NCBI RefSeq assembly: GCF_004193775.1 | Contig: NC_041005.1 | Coordinates: forward strand, 16,897,865-16,961,864 | Origin: Glycine soja | Taxonomy: Eukaryota; Streptophyta; Magnoliopsida; Fabales; Fabaceae | Length of the DNA stretch: 64,000 nt | Direction of reading: 5' to 3' | Shown: positions 49,190 to 61,826 of the stretch, in pieces | Position numbering within the stretch: the stretch's first letter is position 1 | How the letters are laid out: each line of letters begins with the position of its first letter | The notes under the pieces: model-generated | Database searches by the model: none | Seen by the model: the letters and a program-made list of their open reading frames with translations, nothing else | What the model was told of the DNA's origin: nothing | Translations under genes and position numbers: made by a program

Positions 49190-50870
49190 TTCCCTCCCCA
49201 TTGAACAGGATTTGACCTCAAATCCCGAGGTTCTTGAAACTCTGGACTTTTTTCCTCAACACCTGTAAAAAGAACAAAAACATATATATTAGTGGTGTTT
49301 GGGAAGTTGAAGTAAGGTAAGGTCTGAAAACCCATTTCTTGGGCACCTTCCCTTGAAGTAAAATGGTTCCTCACCAACTCAATGAGTGGTGCTACAAGTA
49401 TAGAAAAATATGGGACAAACCTTTTGTAAAAGTTTGTTAAGTCATAGAAGCCCCAAATTTTCCTTATACTTGATGGAGTGGGCCACTCAGGAATGACCTT
49501 TATTCTCTTAGGATTCATAGGAACCCCTTGATCACTATTTAAAAAATTCAGAAAAGTAATGCAATAAAACATACCTTTTTTCTGTATTTTCATGTTGATC
49601 ATTCCTACCAAAAAGTATGACAAACCTAAGGTGTCCCATATGAGTACCTAAGTTTGTATTGAAACTAAAAATAAGAACAAACCTACCTAATGAGTCCCTC
49701 TGTACACAAATCATGAAGATGTTGGGTGCACGAGTAATTTTACAAAAGAGGGTTGCACCACTCAAAACATTCATCATACCACCTATTTTAGGGATTTGGT
49801 GCCCAATAATACCTATTTTGGGCACCAACAAAGCACAAGGATTTAAGCTCTTGCGAACCAAACCCTCATCCAACAACTCCTTTACTTGAGAAATAAACTG
49901 AAGCCCAAGAGGTGTGGCAATGCTAACTAGTGTCTTTTTACAAAGGATAAAATGTGGAGGTTGTCTAAGAGGGGAAATTTCTTTAATATTTGTCTTTATT
50001 TCGAAATGTCCTTCATTCTTAGCTAACCTCTTGGAGGAGACACTTACCTCCTTACACTCCTCCTTAACCATTAAAGGTTGTCCTTCTTCTTGGGGGTAGA
50101 TTTCTTCACTAGATTCTTCCTTTTTTGCTTTTTCACTTTCACTAGAGGAAGGTGAAGTAGTAGTCTCATCTTGGATACTATAAATGTCTTAGCCCCTCAT
50201 AATCATGGTTTTCTTAGTGGGGCATTGAGAAGTAATGTGTCCTCTTCCAAGAAATTTAAAGCACTTCATGGAGCTAGTCTTCTCTTGCATACTAGCCTTA
50301 AGGGGTTGCTTTTCTATTGTCTTCCCCTTATCATCTTTGGGCTTAGAAGGTGTCACCCCTAAGATGCCTTAACATTGGTCTTTCTTTGGATAAGAGTGAG
50401 AGCCATAAGATTTTGAAGTAGACTTCCTTTTAAGTTATTGCTCTACCCTTATTTCCTAATCTAAGTTAGCCTCTACATTGTCCTTCCCATGAAAGTATGG
50501 GAGGTTAATGTTATCCTCTTGAGGCTTTCTTTCCTTTTATCTTCTATGGGAGTGAGGTCTAAGATGTGACCTATGCATTCCTTCATAATAGTCACGAAGT
50601 TCTTCACTTAGGCTCTTGCAAGAGTTATGACTACTATAGGAGGCATGTTTTTATTTTCTTAACTCTTTCAGTATTTTCCCTCTTTCTTCCTCTCTTATTT
50701 TCTCTCTTTCATCTTGACTTATTTCTTTCACTCTTTTTTTTTCCTTTTTCTTCTCTCTCTTGTTTTTCTTTCCACAACTTAAGGGATCTCAACTCATCTA
50801 ATATCTTATACAAGGGGTCCTTAGGAGTAGAACCCTCACCATTAACACTAGATGAAGAATGAAGACTCAT
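49190..50870 (-). pseudogene. Gag-pol remnant of the deleted gypsy element
   Basis: A gag start is at 50870 (MSLHSSSSVNGEG). A decayed zinc knuckle lies near 50263-50222 (CFKFLGRGHITSQC, with the second Cys replaced by Phe). The RT entry motif VKELLDEGLVRKSLNPCALL is near 49870. Further down are fragments NIFMICVQRDSLGRFV and GVPMNPKRIKVIPEWPTPSS (near 49510), then NFYKRFVPYFS. The frame jumps from there to a short pol C-terminus (EEKSPEFQEPRDLRSNP, near 49240), so RNase H and integrase have been deleted. The YxDD box is gone. Family-level assignment is to Ty3/gypsy; the lineage is uncertain. Confidence 0.75.
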
Positions 50871-52768
50871 GTTGGCTCCTAAGTTGTGGTTCTTTCTTGT
50901 TGGGGGTTTGAAAAAAAAAAGGTAAAAGAAACTATGGTTGAAACTAGCCAAAATAAACACTAAAAGAGGTGTGAAAGATAAGGTAAAAAAATAATTAGTA
51001 AAAGGCAAGCTATCTAGGCGGTTTGACAATGGAAGGTAAAAGAAATAAGCTATGAAAGTAAGCAAGAAATGTAAACTAGGCGAATCCTAAAAGTGTTTGG
51101 ATGACCCCATTTAAGGTTCCCAACAAAATACTCACAATCCTAAGGGAAAATTGCGTAAAATTATTACACACAAATGGAAGTAGGATGGCCTATTGAAGGC
51201 TCCCAACTTACTTCCAATGAAAGGTCTTTTTGTTACAAAATTTGAAAGCAATGAAAGTAAGTAATTTGTCAATTACAAAAAGGTCCTCAATTTTGGTGGT
51301 TGTTCTCTCTTTGTTGATTCACTCAATTTGGAGTGCTTCTTAGTCCAATAGCTCTTAAGGTGGTTTTCCCCTTGCTTCTTGACTCAAATTCATCAAGGGA
51401 TGGCACCAATCCTCCTTTCCAATTCCCTATATGGCAACTCACAAACAAGGAAACAAAGAGACAAACAATAACCAAAGACCAAAATAATGAAATGAAAGCT
51501 AAACCAATAGAGTTTTAACTAGACAAATTTTCAAGGATTATTCAACAATTAAAGCGATGAAAAGCACATAAAAACAAGCTAGGACTCAAAGAGAAACTTA
51601 GAATGGCTCTAGAGTAGAGTATAAGAAAAACTAAAAAGAAGACTCAAAAAACCTCTAGTTTTGGAACTTTTTTTCACACTAATTTTCAATTGAAATTTCA
51701 GAACTAAGATTGGTATAAAATAGGCACCAATTATAGAACATATTTTGAGCCAAAACAAGAAGCACACTTCTCTTTCACTTTTTTTTCCTGGACACTGATT
51801 TTTCTGCCAACTTGTGTGATTTTTATTATTTTTTCCTTTAATCCAAATCGCTTTTTTCTTGTTTTATAATTTTGTTACAGATGTCTAGAATCAGTAAAAA
51901 ATTTTAGCTTAAAATTTGTAGTGACCAATTCCCAATAATTTATACAAGTTCTTATGTTCAAGCTGCAGTACCAACGATCTCAACCTAGAAATCAAGAGTA
52001 CTGTTTATGTTGCTTAAGGCTTGGGTAGTTACAATTTGTGTTTGCTTATGCTTAATTATCTTGAATAGCACAATTCAAGAGAGCTTAAGACTTATTTTGA
52101 TTCACAAATTCAGCCACAACTCAGCACCACAACTCAACTTCATCATAGGCATCATGTAGGAAACTTAGAAAACAAAAAAAAAGTTCAACAACAAGACAAC
52201 TTCTAGGAATTGATTTAGAACATGTTATGAACTAAATAACATGCATGAATTAGACTCAAAATTCAAAAGATAGGCTAAGAATGACAAGAATGCATGAACA
52301 AATGTATCTAGAATTCAATCAACAAAATAAAAATTCAACACAAACTTAGAACATAATGTGACAATTATTATGACTAAACATGACTCTAAGACAACATGGA
52401 TTAAGTGATTTACACTTAGATTTTTGTGTTTTTTTTATAATCAATATTTTGGAAGAAAATTTAGATCTAAAGGTTCATCACAAGAAGATTATGACTGAAA
52501 AATGATAGAATCTAAAATCAACACAAAAACATGATTCAAGAGTATATCTACATAATTTGAACCATAGAAATGCAAGAACAAATGTATATCTAAGATTTAA
52601 TTGGTTTATTTTTTTTTGAATCTACTCTAAACAACACCAAACCACAAGACAATGGAGGATATACATGGAGAATAAGATGAATAACAAGGAATTAAAGTGA
52701 ATTGACCGAACAAAAACATAGAGGAAGCAAAAGAACATCACCTAGATGAAGATGCTCTTGATACCACA
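50871..52768 (-). other. Leader of the deleted gypsy element with primer-binding site
   Basis: About 1.9 kb without coding motifs between gag and the 5' LTR. TGGTATCAAGAGCATC (minus, 52766-52751) pairs with initiator tRNA-Met, two bases inside the LTR. Confidence 0.7.
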
Positions 52769-53738
52769 TGATGTAGCTCCTATGGAGCTTGTAGGCCTTG
52801 GATCTTCTTCATCAATGGACTCCTTTGCTTCTTGAAGTTTGATGGCAGGGGAATGGAGAAGGAGAAATATGATTGGAGATGCCACTTCAAGAAGAAGATG
52901 AGTGTAGAAGAAGCTCACCACCATAGGAAGCCATGGATAAGAGCTTAAAGGTAGGAGAAGATGAATGGAGGGAGAGGGAGAGAAGGAGCACAAAATTTTG
53001 TGCTTCAAAAGAGGTTTGAACTTTGAAGTTTAATTCTCAAATGATCAAAGGTGAAAAAATACACACACATGGCCTCTATTTTTAGCCAAAGTGTCACACA
53101 AAATTGGAGGGAAATTTGAATTTTTATTCAAATTTTACTTGAATTTGAAATTGAATTTGTGGAGCCAAATTTTGGATCCAAAACTTCACTAATTATGATT
53201 AGCGAATTTTAGCTATGGTTCAGCCCACTAATCCAAGATCAAGTCCAAGATTCTCCACTAAGTGTGCTTAGGTGTCATGAGGCATGTAAAGCATGAAGAA
53301 CATGCACAAAGTGTGACTATATGATGTGGCAATGGGGTGTAGCAAGCAAATGCTCACCTCCCCCTCTAAAATTTAATTGGATTTGGCTTCTCCCAATTCA
53401 GTTAAATTTATTTACCAACACACACATCAAATATTCACTCAATGCATATGAAATTACAAAACTACCTCTAATACAAAAACTAGTCTAGGTGCCCTAAAAT
53501 TCAAGGGCTAAAAAATCCTACATTTCAAGGGTACCCTACCTACATTATGGAGCCCTAAATACAAGGCCCAAAATAATGAAACCTTAATCTAATATGTACA
53601 AAGATAAGTGGGCTCATACTTAGCCCATGAGCCCGAAATCTATCCTAAGGCTCATGAGAACCGGGTCTTCTCTTGCATCTTTGACCCGATCTACTTGGAG
53701 TCTTCTATCCAATGCCCTTGTGGGGTAGGATTGCATCA
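52769..53738 (-). repeat. 5' LTR of the deleted gypsy element, family G
   Basis: 970 bases, plus-strand start TGATGTAGCTCCTATGG and end GGATTGCATCA. It shows clear but moderate divergence from 48218-49189. Confidence 0.92.
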
Positions 53739-55233
53739 GTTAGACCATACCACAATAGGGGTCTTGAAGTCTATGGCAATGGACGATGAGTGATTCACGA
53801 GATAACATATTGTGCTAACTGCCTCAGCCTAGAAACTCCTATTCAATTTTAAATTGGATAACATGCATCTGGCCTTTTCCAAGAAGGTCCTATTCATTCT
53901 GTCAACTACTCCATTGGAGTATAGCATTCAATATGTCATCTTGATATGCCTTCATCTCTATAGAATTCATTAAATTCAGTAGAACAAAATTCCAAGTCAT
54001 TGCTTGTCCTAAGACACTTTACTATCTTTCCTGCCTAATTTTTCATAACAATCGTCCAATGCTTGAAAATTTTGAATGCTTTAGATTTCTACTTCATCAT
54101 GAATACACATATTGTCCTAGAGTAATCATCAATAATGGAGAGGAAATACCTTGCCCCTCCCAGTGATGGAACTCTCGAAGGCTCCCAGTAGTCAAAATGG
54201 GTGTAGTCCATGATGGCCTTTGTTATGTGCATAACCTTTGGAAACTTTGTGTGATGTTGTTTCCCATAGACGCAATGCTCAAAAAATTGAAGAAGTTCTA
54301 CCCTGTGATTTTCGAGTAAGCCTCGCTTTCTCAAAATATCTAGTCCTTTTTCACTCATGTGGCCCAGATGCAGATGCCACAAAGAATTATCAAACGAGCA
54401 ATTGGATCCATCACTTCTAGATTGTGAAACAACAGAGATAAAGCCTATCACGGTGGACCTCTAAAGGATGTACAAATTTCCTTACTTTTTTCCCAACCTT
54501 ACCACATACTTCCTTTCCTTCTAATCTTCATAACTCAACCTTCAACCTAGCAAGAAAAACCTTTTTAGTCCATGGCACCCACAGATGCAGGATTTTTCTT
54601 AAGCTCTAGAACATGACGAACTTCAGTCAATGTTCTAACAACACCATCATGCATTTTGATTTGTACTAAACCTATATCGACAGACTTACAAAGAGCATCA
54701 TTACCCATGAGGATGTTACCATTAGACTACTTCTCATATGCCATAAACCAATGTTTGTGTGGACACATATGATAAGAATAACCTGAGTCCATTACCTATT
54801 GTTCAAAATTTTGTTGAAGTTGTTCACTAATAGCCAGAATCAAATTGCTTTCTGATGAGAAGTCATTTTGAGCAAGAGTAGCAATAGAATCTTTCTTTGC
54901 TTTCTTTGGACAGTCTTACTTCCAATTCCCCAGGTTTTTTTGCAGTAATTGCATATGTCCTTAGGATCAGCTTTGCTCTTCTTGCCAAGTTTGTCTTTCT
55001 TCTTCTTATACCTTTTAGTAGAATCAGTCACAGATAATCCGGACGCAGAGGCTTCATCATCATTCCCAAATGCCTTTAGTCAAAGCTCTCTAGAATAAAG
55101 ACTGGACTTGACTTCTTCAAGTGTAATGGAGTCCTTGCCTACACTAAGAGAACTCACAAAATTTTCATAGGAGGGAAGGAAGAGAGGCTAACAGAATTAT
55201 TACTCGATTTTCATCTTCTATTTTGACATCAAT
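53739..55233 (-). pseudogene. Copia gag and integrase remnant (upper piece)
   Basis: From 55233 downward: a gag segment with LASLPSSYENFVSSLSVG near 55170, KKKKDKLGKKSKADPKDICN and a broken zinc knuckle (CNYCKKTWGIG) near 54960, then the gag-pre-integrase block LWHLHLGHMSEKGLDIL near 54370 and the integrase core start GARYFLSIIDDYSRT near 54140. The upper edge at 55233 stops abruptly at TGTAACGACC. The lower edge at 53739 is the gypsy insertion site. Confidence 0.75.
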
Positions 55234-57018
55234 TGTAACGACCCGCCTTGTCGCTATGATATCATTAACTTTAAAATGCGTAATTTCAATTTTGAAATGA
55301 AATCTCCATTAATATGATTATGAAAACAAAAGTAAATTTTTTGCGATATACATTCACCAAACAACGCACAAACACTTATATAAACACACACCCACACCCA
55401 CACACACACATATGTATATCTTAAACCATTATACACCATTCACAGAACATAAAATAATTTAGTTTTTACATGTATCTGAATCTGAGATTTGCATGCCCAA
55501 ATAAAAAACAATCATGGAACCACTACGGAGGAGTTGATAACAAAACACAATTCTCTCCCAAAATAATCTCAACGTCATCACAACGTCTTGGCGGCTCCCA
55601 CAAAAAGAATCTCCCTCGATGTCATCTACTGTTGTTTATCTGCTCTCACAAATAAAGGTTTGTGATCATCACAGGTACCAACCACATGGTACAAAATGGC
55701 AAGGGTGAGTTTATTATAAAAGAAACCAATAATTATCAAATGATCATAATTAGCAAGAGAAACAATAACAAGTACCACGATCATACACAATTATCCATCA
55801 GTTCTACATACACTTAACAATTATTCATCAACTTTTCCATAATTTTAATCAATTATGTTCAGTATGATGCATGCACCTTACCTCAACTCTCAAATGCAAT
55901 GTGATACCATTCTTCAGGAAATAGCCTGAGTGTGTCCAAGTGACACTCATACTCTGGAAAACTAGGCATCAAGTGCTGAGGTCACCCTATCATGCATAGG
56001 AAACTACCCCCAACGGTGATCAGCCGGAGTCACAAGGGAGTTCCAAACTGAGTGAAATGCCCTCAAGTACAAGTATTTTCCCTCATGAAAAATTACAAGT
56101 ACCTACTGATAAAGTTTATACTATTTCCATGCAGTATGAAGTATGACACATGGGCACCATCAATGCACTGACCGTGGACAACTAAAGATTCTAAGCCTTC
56201 ACTAGGGATATTCAACTTGGTCACTGCACCCGCATGTACATACACAACATACATCATTGCAATAACATTATCAACACCAACAACATCTCATTTCAGTGCC
56301 ATTATCAACATCAACATCATCCTATCTTAATGTCATTCTCAACATCAACGTCAACATCATCTCATCTCAATGACATTATCAACAATAACATCATTTCATA
56401 TCAATATTATCATCAATAACAACATCATCTCATATCAATATTATCATCAATGACAACATCATCTCATATCAATATTATCATAAACACAAACATCATCTTA
56501 TATCAATATTATCGTAAACACAAACATCATCTCATATCAATTATTATCATTAATAACAACATCATCTCATATCAATATTATCATCAATGACAACATCATC
56601 TCATATCAATATTATCATAAACACCAACATCATCTCATATCAATTATTATCATCAATAACAACATCATCTCATATTAATATTATCATAAACACCAACATT
56701 GTCTATATCAATTATTGTCATCAATAACAACATCATCTCATATCAATATTATCATAAACACCAACATTGTCTCATCAATTATTATCATCAATAACAACAT
56801 CATCAGTAATCACATTCCACACATACATACATACATATAAATTTCATGCTTAAGATTCACACTTCCTAGGTCTTCAGACAACATAAGTCTAATAAAACAA
56901 TAATGTCATTTATCAATAACAAATGTATCGCATCCCATTAGTCAAAAACATTGTCTTTCTTGAAAACCAACATGCACATGGACTGACATACATTCCCATA
57001 ATTGGGTTCCCTGACCCC
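55234..57018 (+). repeat. Probable LTR beginning TGTAACGACC
   Basis: TGTAACGACCCGCC at 55234 interrupts copia gag. It resembles the TGTAACACCCC starts of plant Tekay/Del chromovirus LTRs. At about 57025 TGGTATCAAAGCC resembles a Met-tRNA primer-binding site, so an LTR of about 1.78 kb ending at CCCCA (57014-57018) is plausible. The candidate duplication TCAAT (55229-55233) has no partner that I could find, and no pol follows. This is an inference from two short signals. Confidence 0.4.
56234..56806. repeat. Minisatellite of about 35-bp units (AACATCATCTCATATCAATA type)
   Basis: From about 56390 the unit AACATCATCTCATATCAATA plus TTATCATCAATAAC or TTATCATAAACACC repeats about a dozen times. 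The spacer variants alternate in a loose higher-order pattern. A more diverged CAACATCATCTCA-rich lead-in starts near 56240. The short open frames are by-products of the repeat. Confidence 0.9.
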
Positions 57019-58185
<1,167 letters not shown>

Positions 58186-58940
58186 CACTACTAAAAAAAG
58201 GCCTTCTACATCGGTTATGACCCGTGGAGGTAGTGGGTGTCGTTGAAAAGTCTAGGGCCTTCAACATCGGTTAAACGACCGTCTTTGAAGGGCATGGGTA
58301 CGAAGACGGGCATGGTGCCAGACCCGTCTTAGAATGGAGAGTTTTCGACATCGGTTTTGATGGGAGAACCGATGTAGAAAGTCAGTTTTCTACATCGGTT
58401 ATGAAGGCAGGACCGATGTAGAATGGTAGTTTTCTACATCGGTTGTCAAGGCAGGATCGATGTAGAATGTTATTTATATACACGAACAGAGAAGCTATTT
58501 ACAACTTAATTTTATGAGAGGCCATTCTAAGAAGATATATATTTATTTATATACACGAACAAATGCAATCATATCACTGGATTACAGGGGTTACTACAAA
58601 AATGAATTAAAAGGCAAATAATCTATAAAAGCACCAAGCAGCAAGTGTCTAACTTTACAAAGCTAATGACATTCAAAAGTGATGATAAGTTGATAATCTT
58701 CAAGCTATTATTCTCAATACAAGCTAAAACTAATGTGTCAATCTTAACATACAAAAAGTAAAAATAAAATAAAATGCTTCACATGCCAAATTGCAATATA
58801 AGCAAATTAGGGATACAAAGGCAAAACTGGCTCTGCTAAGACGAATGAAGAAGCAATAGAACATTGGAATGGGTGATTGAAAAGTTTGGGATTGAGAGAA
58901 ACAAAAGTTGAAGGATAACGATAAAGATGTTGGGGCTTAC

Positions 58941-59093
58941 CGTTAGAATAGAATGCGCCTTCGTCTGCGAAAAGGAGGGGAGGGTGAAGAATTGGCACTG
59001 GATTTGGGGTTCCGAGTGCTATTGGAGAGGCATCTCTTCTCGTGGTTCCAGCTTCTTCAACAAAAACTCATTGATGAGCTGCATGCGTCTTTC
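58941..59093 (-). pseudogene. Exon-like captured fragment in the small CACTA element
   Basis: On the minus strand GTTGCAG precedes 59093 and GTAAGCCCC follows 58941, so this 153-base piece is bounded by good splice sites and is less AT-rich than its surroundings. One frame starts ERRMQLINEFLLKKLEPREE and soon stops. Another reads SPIALGTPNPVPILHPPLLF. I do not recognise the source gene. Confidence 0.35.
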
Positions 59094-59388
59094 CTGCAAC
59101 CACCATTAGCAAACATCAATGTTAAAAAAAATTATCGAACCCGCGACCTTGCTTCACGAACCACCCCATATCTTAGAAACTTAACCTAAAAGAACCTTAA
59201 AATAAGCTTAACCTAACAAACTTATTAACTCAGTAACCTGGTGTCTTCGAAGTGAGATCAACGTCGTTCTTCACGAACTGGCAGTTCGAGCCAGGAAGTT
59301 GGAGCCGAGAACTTTGAACCTCGTCCAGTTCAATCTACAGGGCTTCAATGTCAATAGGGTTCAATGGAAGGTGTTCAATGTCAATAGG

Positions 59389-60361
59389 TGATGCAATCCT
59401 ACCCCCCAAGGGCATTGGATAGTAGACTCCAAGAAGATTGGGCCAAAGATGCAAGAGAAGGCCCTAGGGTTCTCATGAGCCTTATTGTAGATTTCAGGCC
59501 CATGAACTAAGTATGAGCCCACTTATCTTTGTATATATTAGATTAAGGTTTCATTAATTTTGGGTCTTGTATTTAGGGCACCATAATGTAGGTAGGGTAC
59601 CCTAGAAATATAGGATTTTTCAACCCTTGTATTTTAGGGCACCTAGACTAGTTTTTGTATTAGGGGTAGTTTTGTAATTTCACATGCACTAAGTGAATAT
59701 TTGATGTGTGTGGTTGGAAATAAATTTAATTGAATTGGTAGAAGCCCAATCCAATTAAATTTTAGAGGGGGAGGTGAGCATTTGCTTACTACACCCCATT
59801 GCCACATCATATAGTTACACTTTGTGCATGTTCTTCATGCTTTACATGCCTCATGACACCTAAGCACACTTAGTGGAGAATCTTGGAATTGATCTTGGAT
59901 TAGTGGGCTGAACCATAACTAAAATTCACTAATCATAATTAGTGAAATTTTGGCTCAAAAGTTTGGCTCCACAAATTCAATTTCAAATTCAAGAAAAATT
60001 TGAATTGAAATTCAAATTTCCCTCCAATTTTGTGTGACACTTAGACTATAAATAGAGGTCATGTGTGTGCATTTTTTAAAACTTTGATCATTTGAATATT
60101 AACTTCAAATTTCAGAGCTCTTTTAGAGCACAAAATTCCGTGCTCTTCTCTTACTCTCCCTTCATTCATCTCCTTCTTCCTCCAAGCTCTTATCCATGGC
60201 CTCCTATGGTGGTGAGCTTCTTCTAGACTCATCTTCTCCTTCAAGTGGCGTCTCCTCTCTCTCTTCCTTCTCCATTCCGCTGCCATTCATCTTCCAAGAA
60301 GCAAAGGAATCCATTGATGAAGAAGATCCTAGGCCTACAAGCTCCATTGGAGCTTACATCA
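59389..60361 (+). mobile_element. Solo LTR, family G, TSD ATAGG
   Basis: 973 bases, start TGATGCAATCCTACC, end GGAGCTTACATCA, flanked by ATAGG at 59384-59388 and 60362-60366. It is the same family as 32018-32990 and the LTR pair at 48218 and 52769, and lies inside the small CACTA element. Confidence 0.93.
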
Positions 60362-60787
60362 ATAGGCTTCAATGCTTGAAAGTGAAACAGCAAATAGGGT
60401 TCATAACAATGAAACGAGACTGCTGAAGGGTTAAATCGAAGGTCACAGCGATGTCTATAGTGTTCAAAGAAACAACAATGCTGAAGGGTCACAAGGTTGT
60501 CTACAGGGGTCAAACAAACGAGAATGTTGAAGGGCAAAAATATGTCTACGCGGTTTAATTTTGATATTTTTTTTGTTTACAACTACGACGGTTTTCTCTC
60601 TAAACCGGCGTAAATGTTATAGCACATAACATTCTAAGGCGGTTTCTAATAGCCGCCTTAGATTGTACTTCATAAAATGCATTTTATTTCACAATAATTA
60701 CAAAAATGCCACCGTTCGAATTTCTACAGCGGTCCCTTTACAACCGATGTTGATTCGGTGTCGTAAAAAGCCTTTTTTTTAGTAGTG

Positions 60788-60882
60788 TTGAAGTCTTTGG
60801 AAAGGTATTTTTTTAAAAGTAAATTTCACTCAAATTATTTATGCAATTAAAATCGGATTATCGGTCTCTTTTATGTTATAAC
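60788..60882. other. Spacer between the small CACTA element and the last solo LTR
   Basis: Contains the TTG (60788-60790) and ATAAC (60878-60882) duplications; nothing else was seen. Confidence 0.6.
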
Positions 60883-61263
60883 TGTGGAAGCAAAGCTTCA
60901 TGATGAATCAACAATGATTCAAAGGTGTTTTGATGATAACAATGATGACAACAAAAGATGATGACAAAGGTGATGAACAAAAAGCTCAAAAGATCAAAGA
61001 ATAACTCAAGTGAATCAAAGAACATCTCAAGTAAATCAAGAACAAGTCAAGAGTTCAAGAATCAAGGAGAATTCAAGACTCAAGAAGAAAGCCTAGAATC
61101 AAGAATCAAGACTCAAGATCTCAAGAATCAAGATCAAGATTCAAGACTCAAGATTCAGGAATGAAGAAAAGACTCAATCAAGATAAGTATTAAAAAGTTT
61201 TTTCAAAACTTTGAATAGCACATGAGTTTTTAACAAAACCTTTACCAAAGAATTTTTACTCTC

Positions 61264-61504
61264 TGGTAATCGATTACCATATTGTTGTAATCGATTACCA
61301 GTAGCAAAATGAGTTTGAAAAAGTTTTCAAACTGAATTTACAACATTCCAAATATTTTCAAAAGGTTGTAATCGATTACAATGTTTTGGTAATCGATTAC
61401 CAGTGTCCTTGAACGTTGAAATTCAAATTTAAAAGTGAAGAGTCACATTGTTTCACTCAAAAGCTTTGTGTAATCGATTACACTTATTTGGTAATCGATT
61501 ACCA
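61264..61504. repeat. Three pairs of palindromes around TAATCGATTA
   Basis: TGGTAATCGATTACCA at 61264-61279, an imperfect TGTAATCGATTACCA at 61286-61300, TTGTAATCGATTACAA at 61365-61380, TGGTAATCGATTACCA at 61387-61402, GTGTAATCGATTACAC at 61468-61483 and TGGTAATCGATTACCA at 61489-61504. Members of a pair are about 22 bases apart and pairs about 100 bases apart. The core is fixed while the outer three bases change on both sides together. They lie upstream of the TATA box and could be protein-binding sites of the LTR promoter. Confidence 0.9.
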
Positions 61505-61631
61505 GTGTTTGTTTCTGAAAAATCTAAAGATGTAACTCTTCAAAAAGGTTTTGACTTTTTCAAATGGGTTTTAAGTTTTTCTAAAAGTTATAACTCTTCT
61601 GAATGGTCTTCTTGACCAGACATGGGGAGTC

Positions 61632-61638
61632 TATAAAA
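61632..61638 (+). promoter_or_regulatory. TATA box of the 1.69-kb LTR
   Basis: TATAAAA, 128 bases after the last palindrome. It would set the start of transcription near 61665, so that the following hairpin arrays lie in the RNA leader. Confidence 0.65.
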
Positions 61639-61826
61639 GCAAGGCTTTGTTTTGCATTTCAAATATCTTGAACACTTTTCTAATCAATCCTTTACAAGCC
61701 TTGAATCTCTTTGAATCTCTTTGAACTTCTTCTTCTTCTTTGTACCAAAAGCTTTCTGAAGTTTTCTGGTTTTCTAAACCTTGAAAACTTGTGCTATTCA
61801 TCCTTTTCATTCTCTTCTCCCTTTGC

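Larger units (their letters stand above)
48218..53738 (-). mobile_element. Deleted Ty3/gypsy retrotransposon, family G, TSD GTTAG
   Basis: 5521 bases with LTRs 48218-49189 and 52769-53738 and GTTAG at 48213-48217 and 53739-53743. In element sense (minus) the order is 5' LTR, primer-binding site at 52766-52751 (TGGTATCAAGAGCATC, Met-tRNA type), long leader, gag from about 50870, a collapsed pol, purine tract at 49201-49190, 3' LTR. Much of protease, RT and all integrase are missing, so it is a non-autonomous deletion copy. It interrupts the copia integrase frame, which continues on both sides once one GTTAG is discounted. Confidence 0.92.
33898..55233 (-). mobile_element. Ty1/copia retrotransposon split by nested insertions
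   Basis: The minus-strand pieces, once the insertions are set aside, are 55233-53739 (gag, integrase), 48217-46951 (integrase end, RT) and 35642-33898 (RT end, RNase H, 3' LTR). They follow each other in the canonical copia order with no duplication across junctions except the target-site repeats. Their sum is about 4.3 kb, as expected for a copia element missing its 5' LTR and the start of gag. The 5' end is cut at 55233 by an LTR-like sequence. All coding blocks are broken by stops, and the RT YVDD box reads YMDN. Confidence 0.8.
58186..60787. mobile_element. Non-autonomous CACTA transposon, 2.6 kb, TSD TTG
   Basis: The ends are CACTACTAAAAAAAGGCC and the complement of CACTACTAAAAAAAAAGGC, with TTG at 58183-58185 and 60788-60790. 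The left subterminal region repeats TTCTACATCGGTT and its complement. The right one carries different motifs (CTAAGGCGGTTTC, GCCGCCTTAG). There is no transposase, but there is one exon-like piece (58941-59093) and a solo LTR (59389-60361). Without the LTR it is about 1.6 kb. It must be moved by another element's transposase. Confidence 0.9.

Noticed and set aside
56234..56806. Regular repeat-spacer pattern resembling a CRISPR array
   Set aside because: Units are degenerate, the spacers are variants of one another, and the context is a plant transposon; it is a minisatellite.
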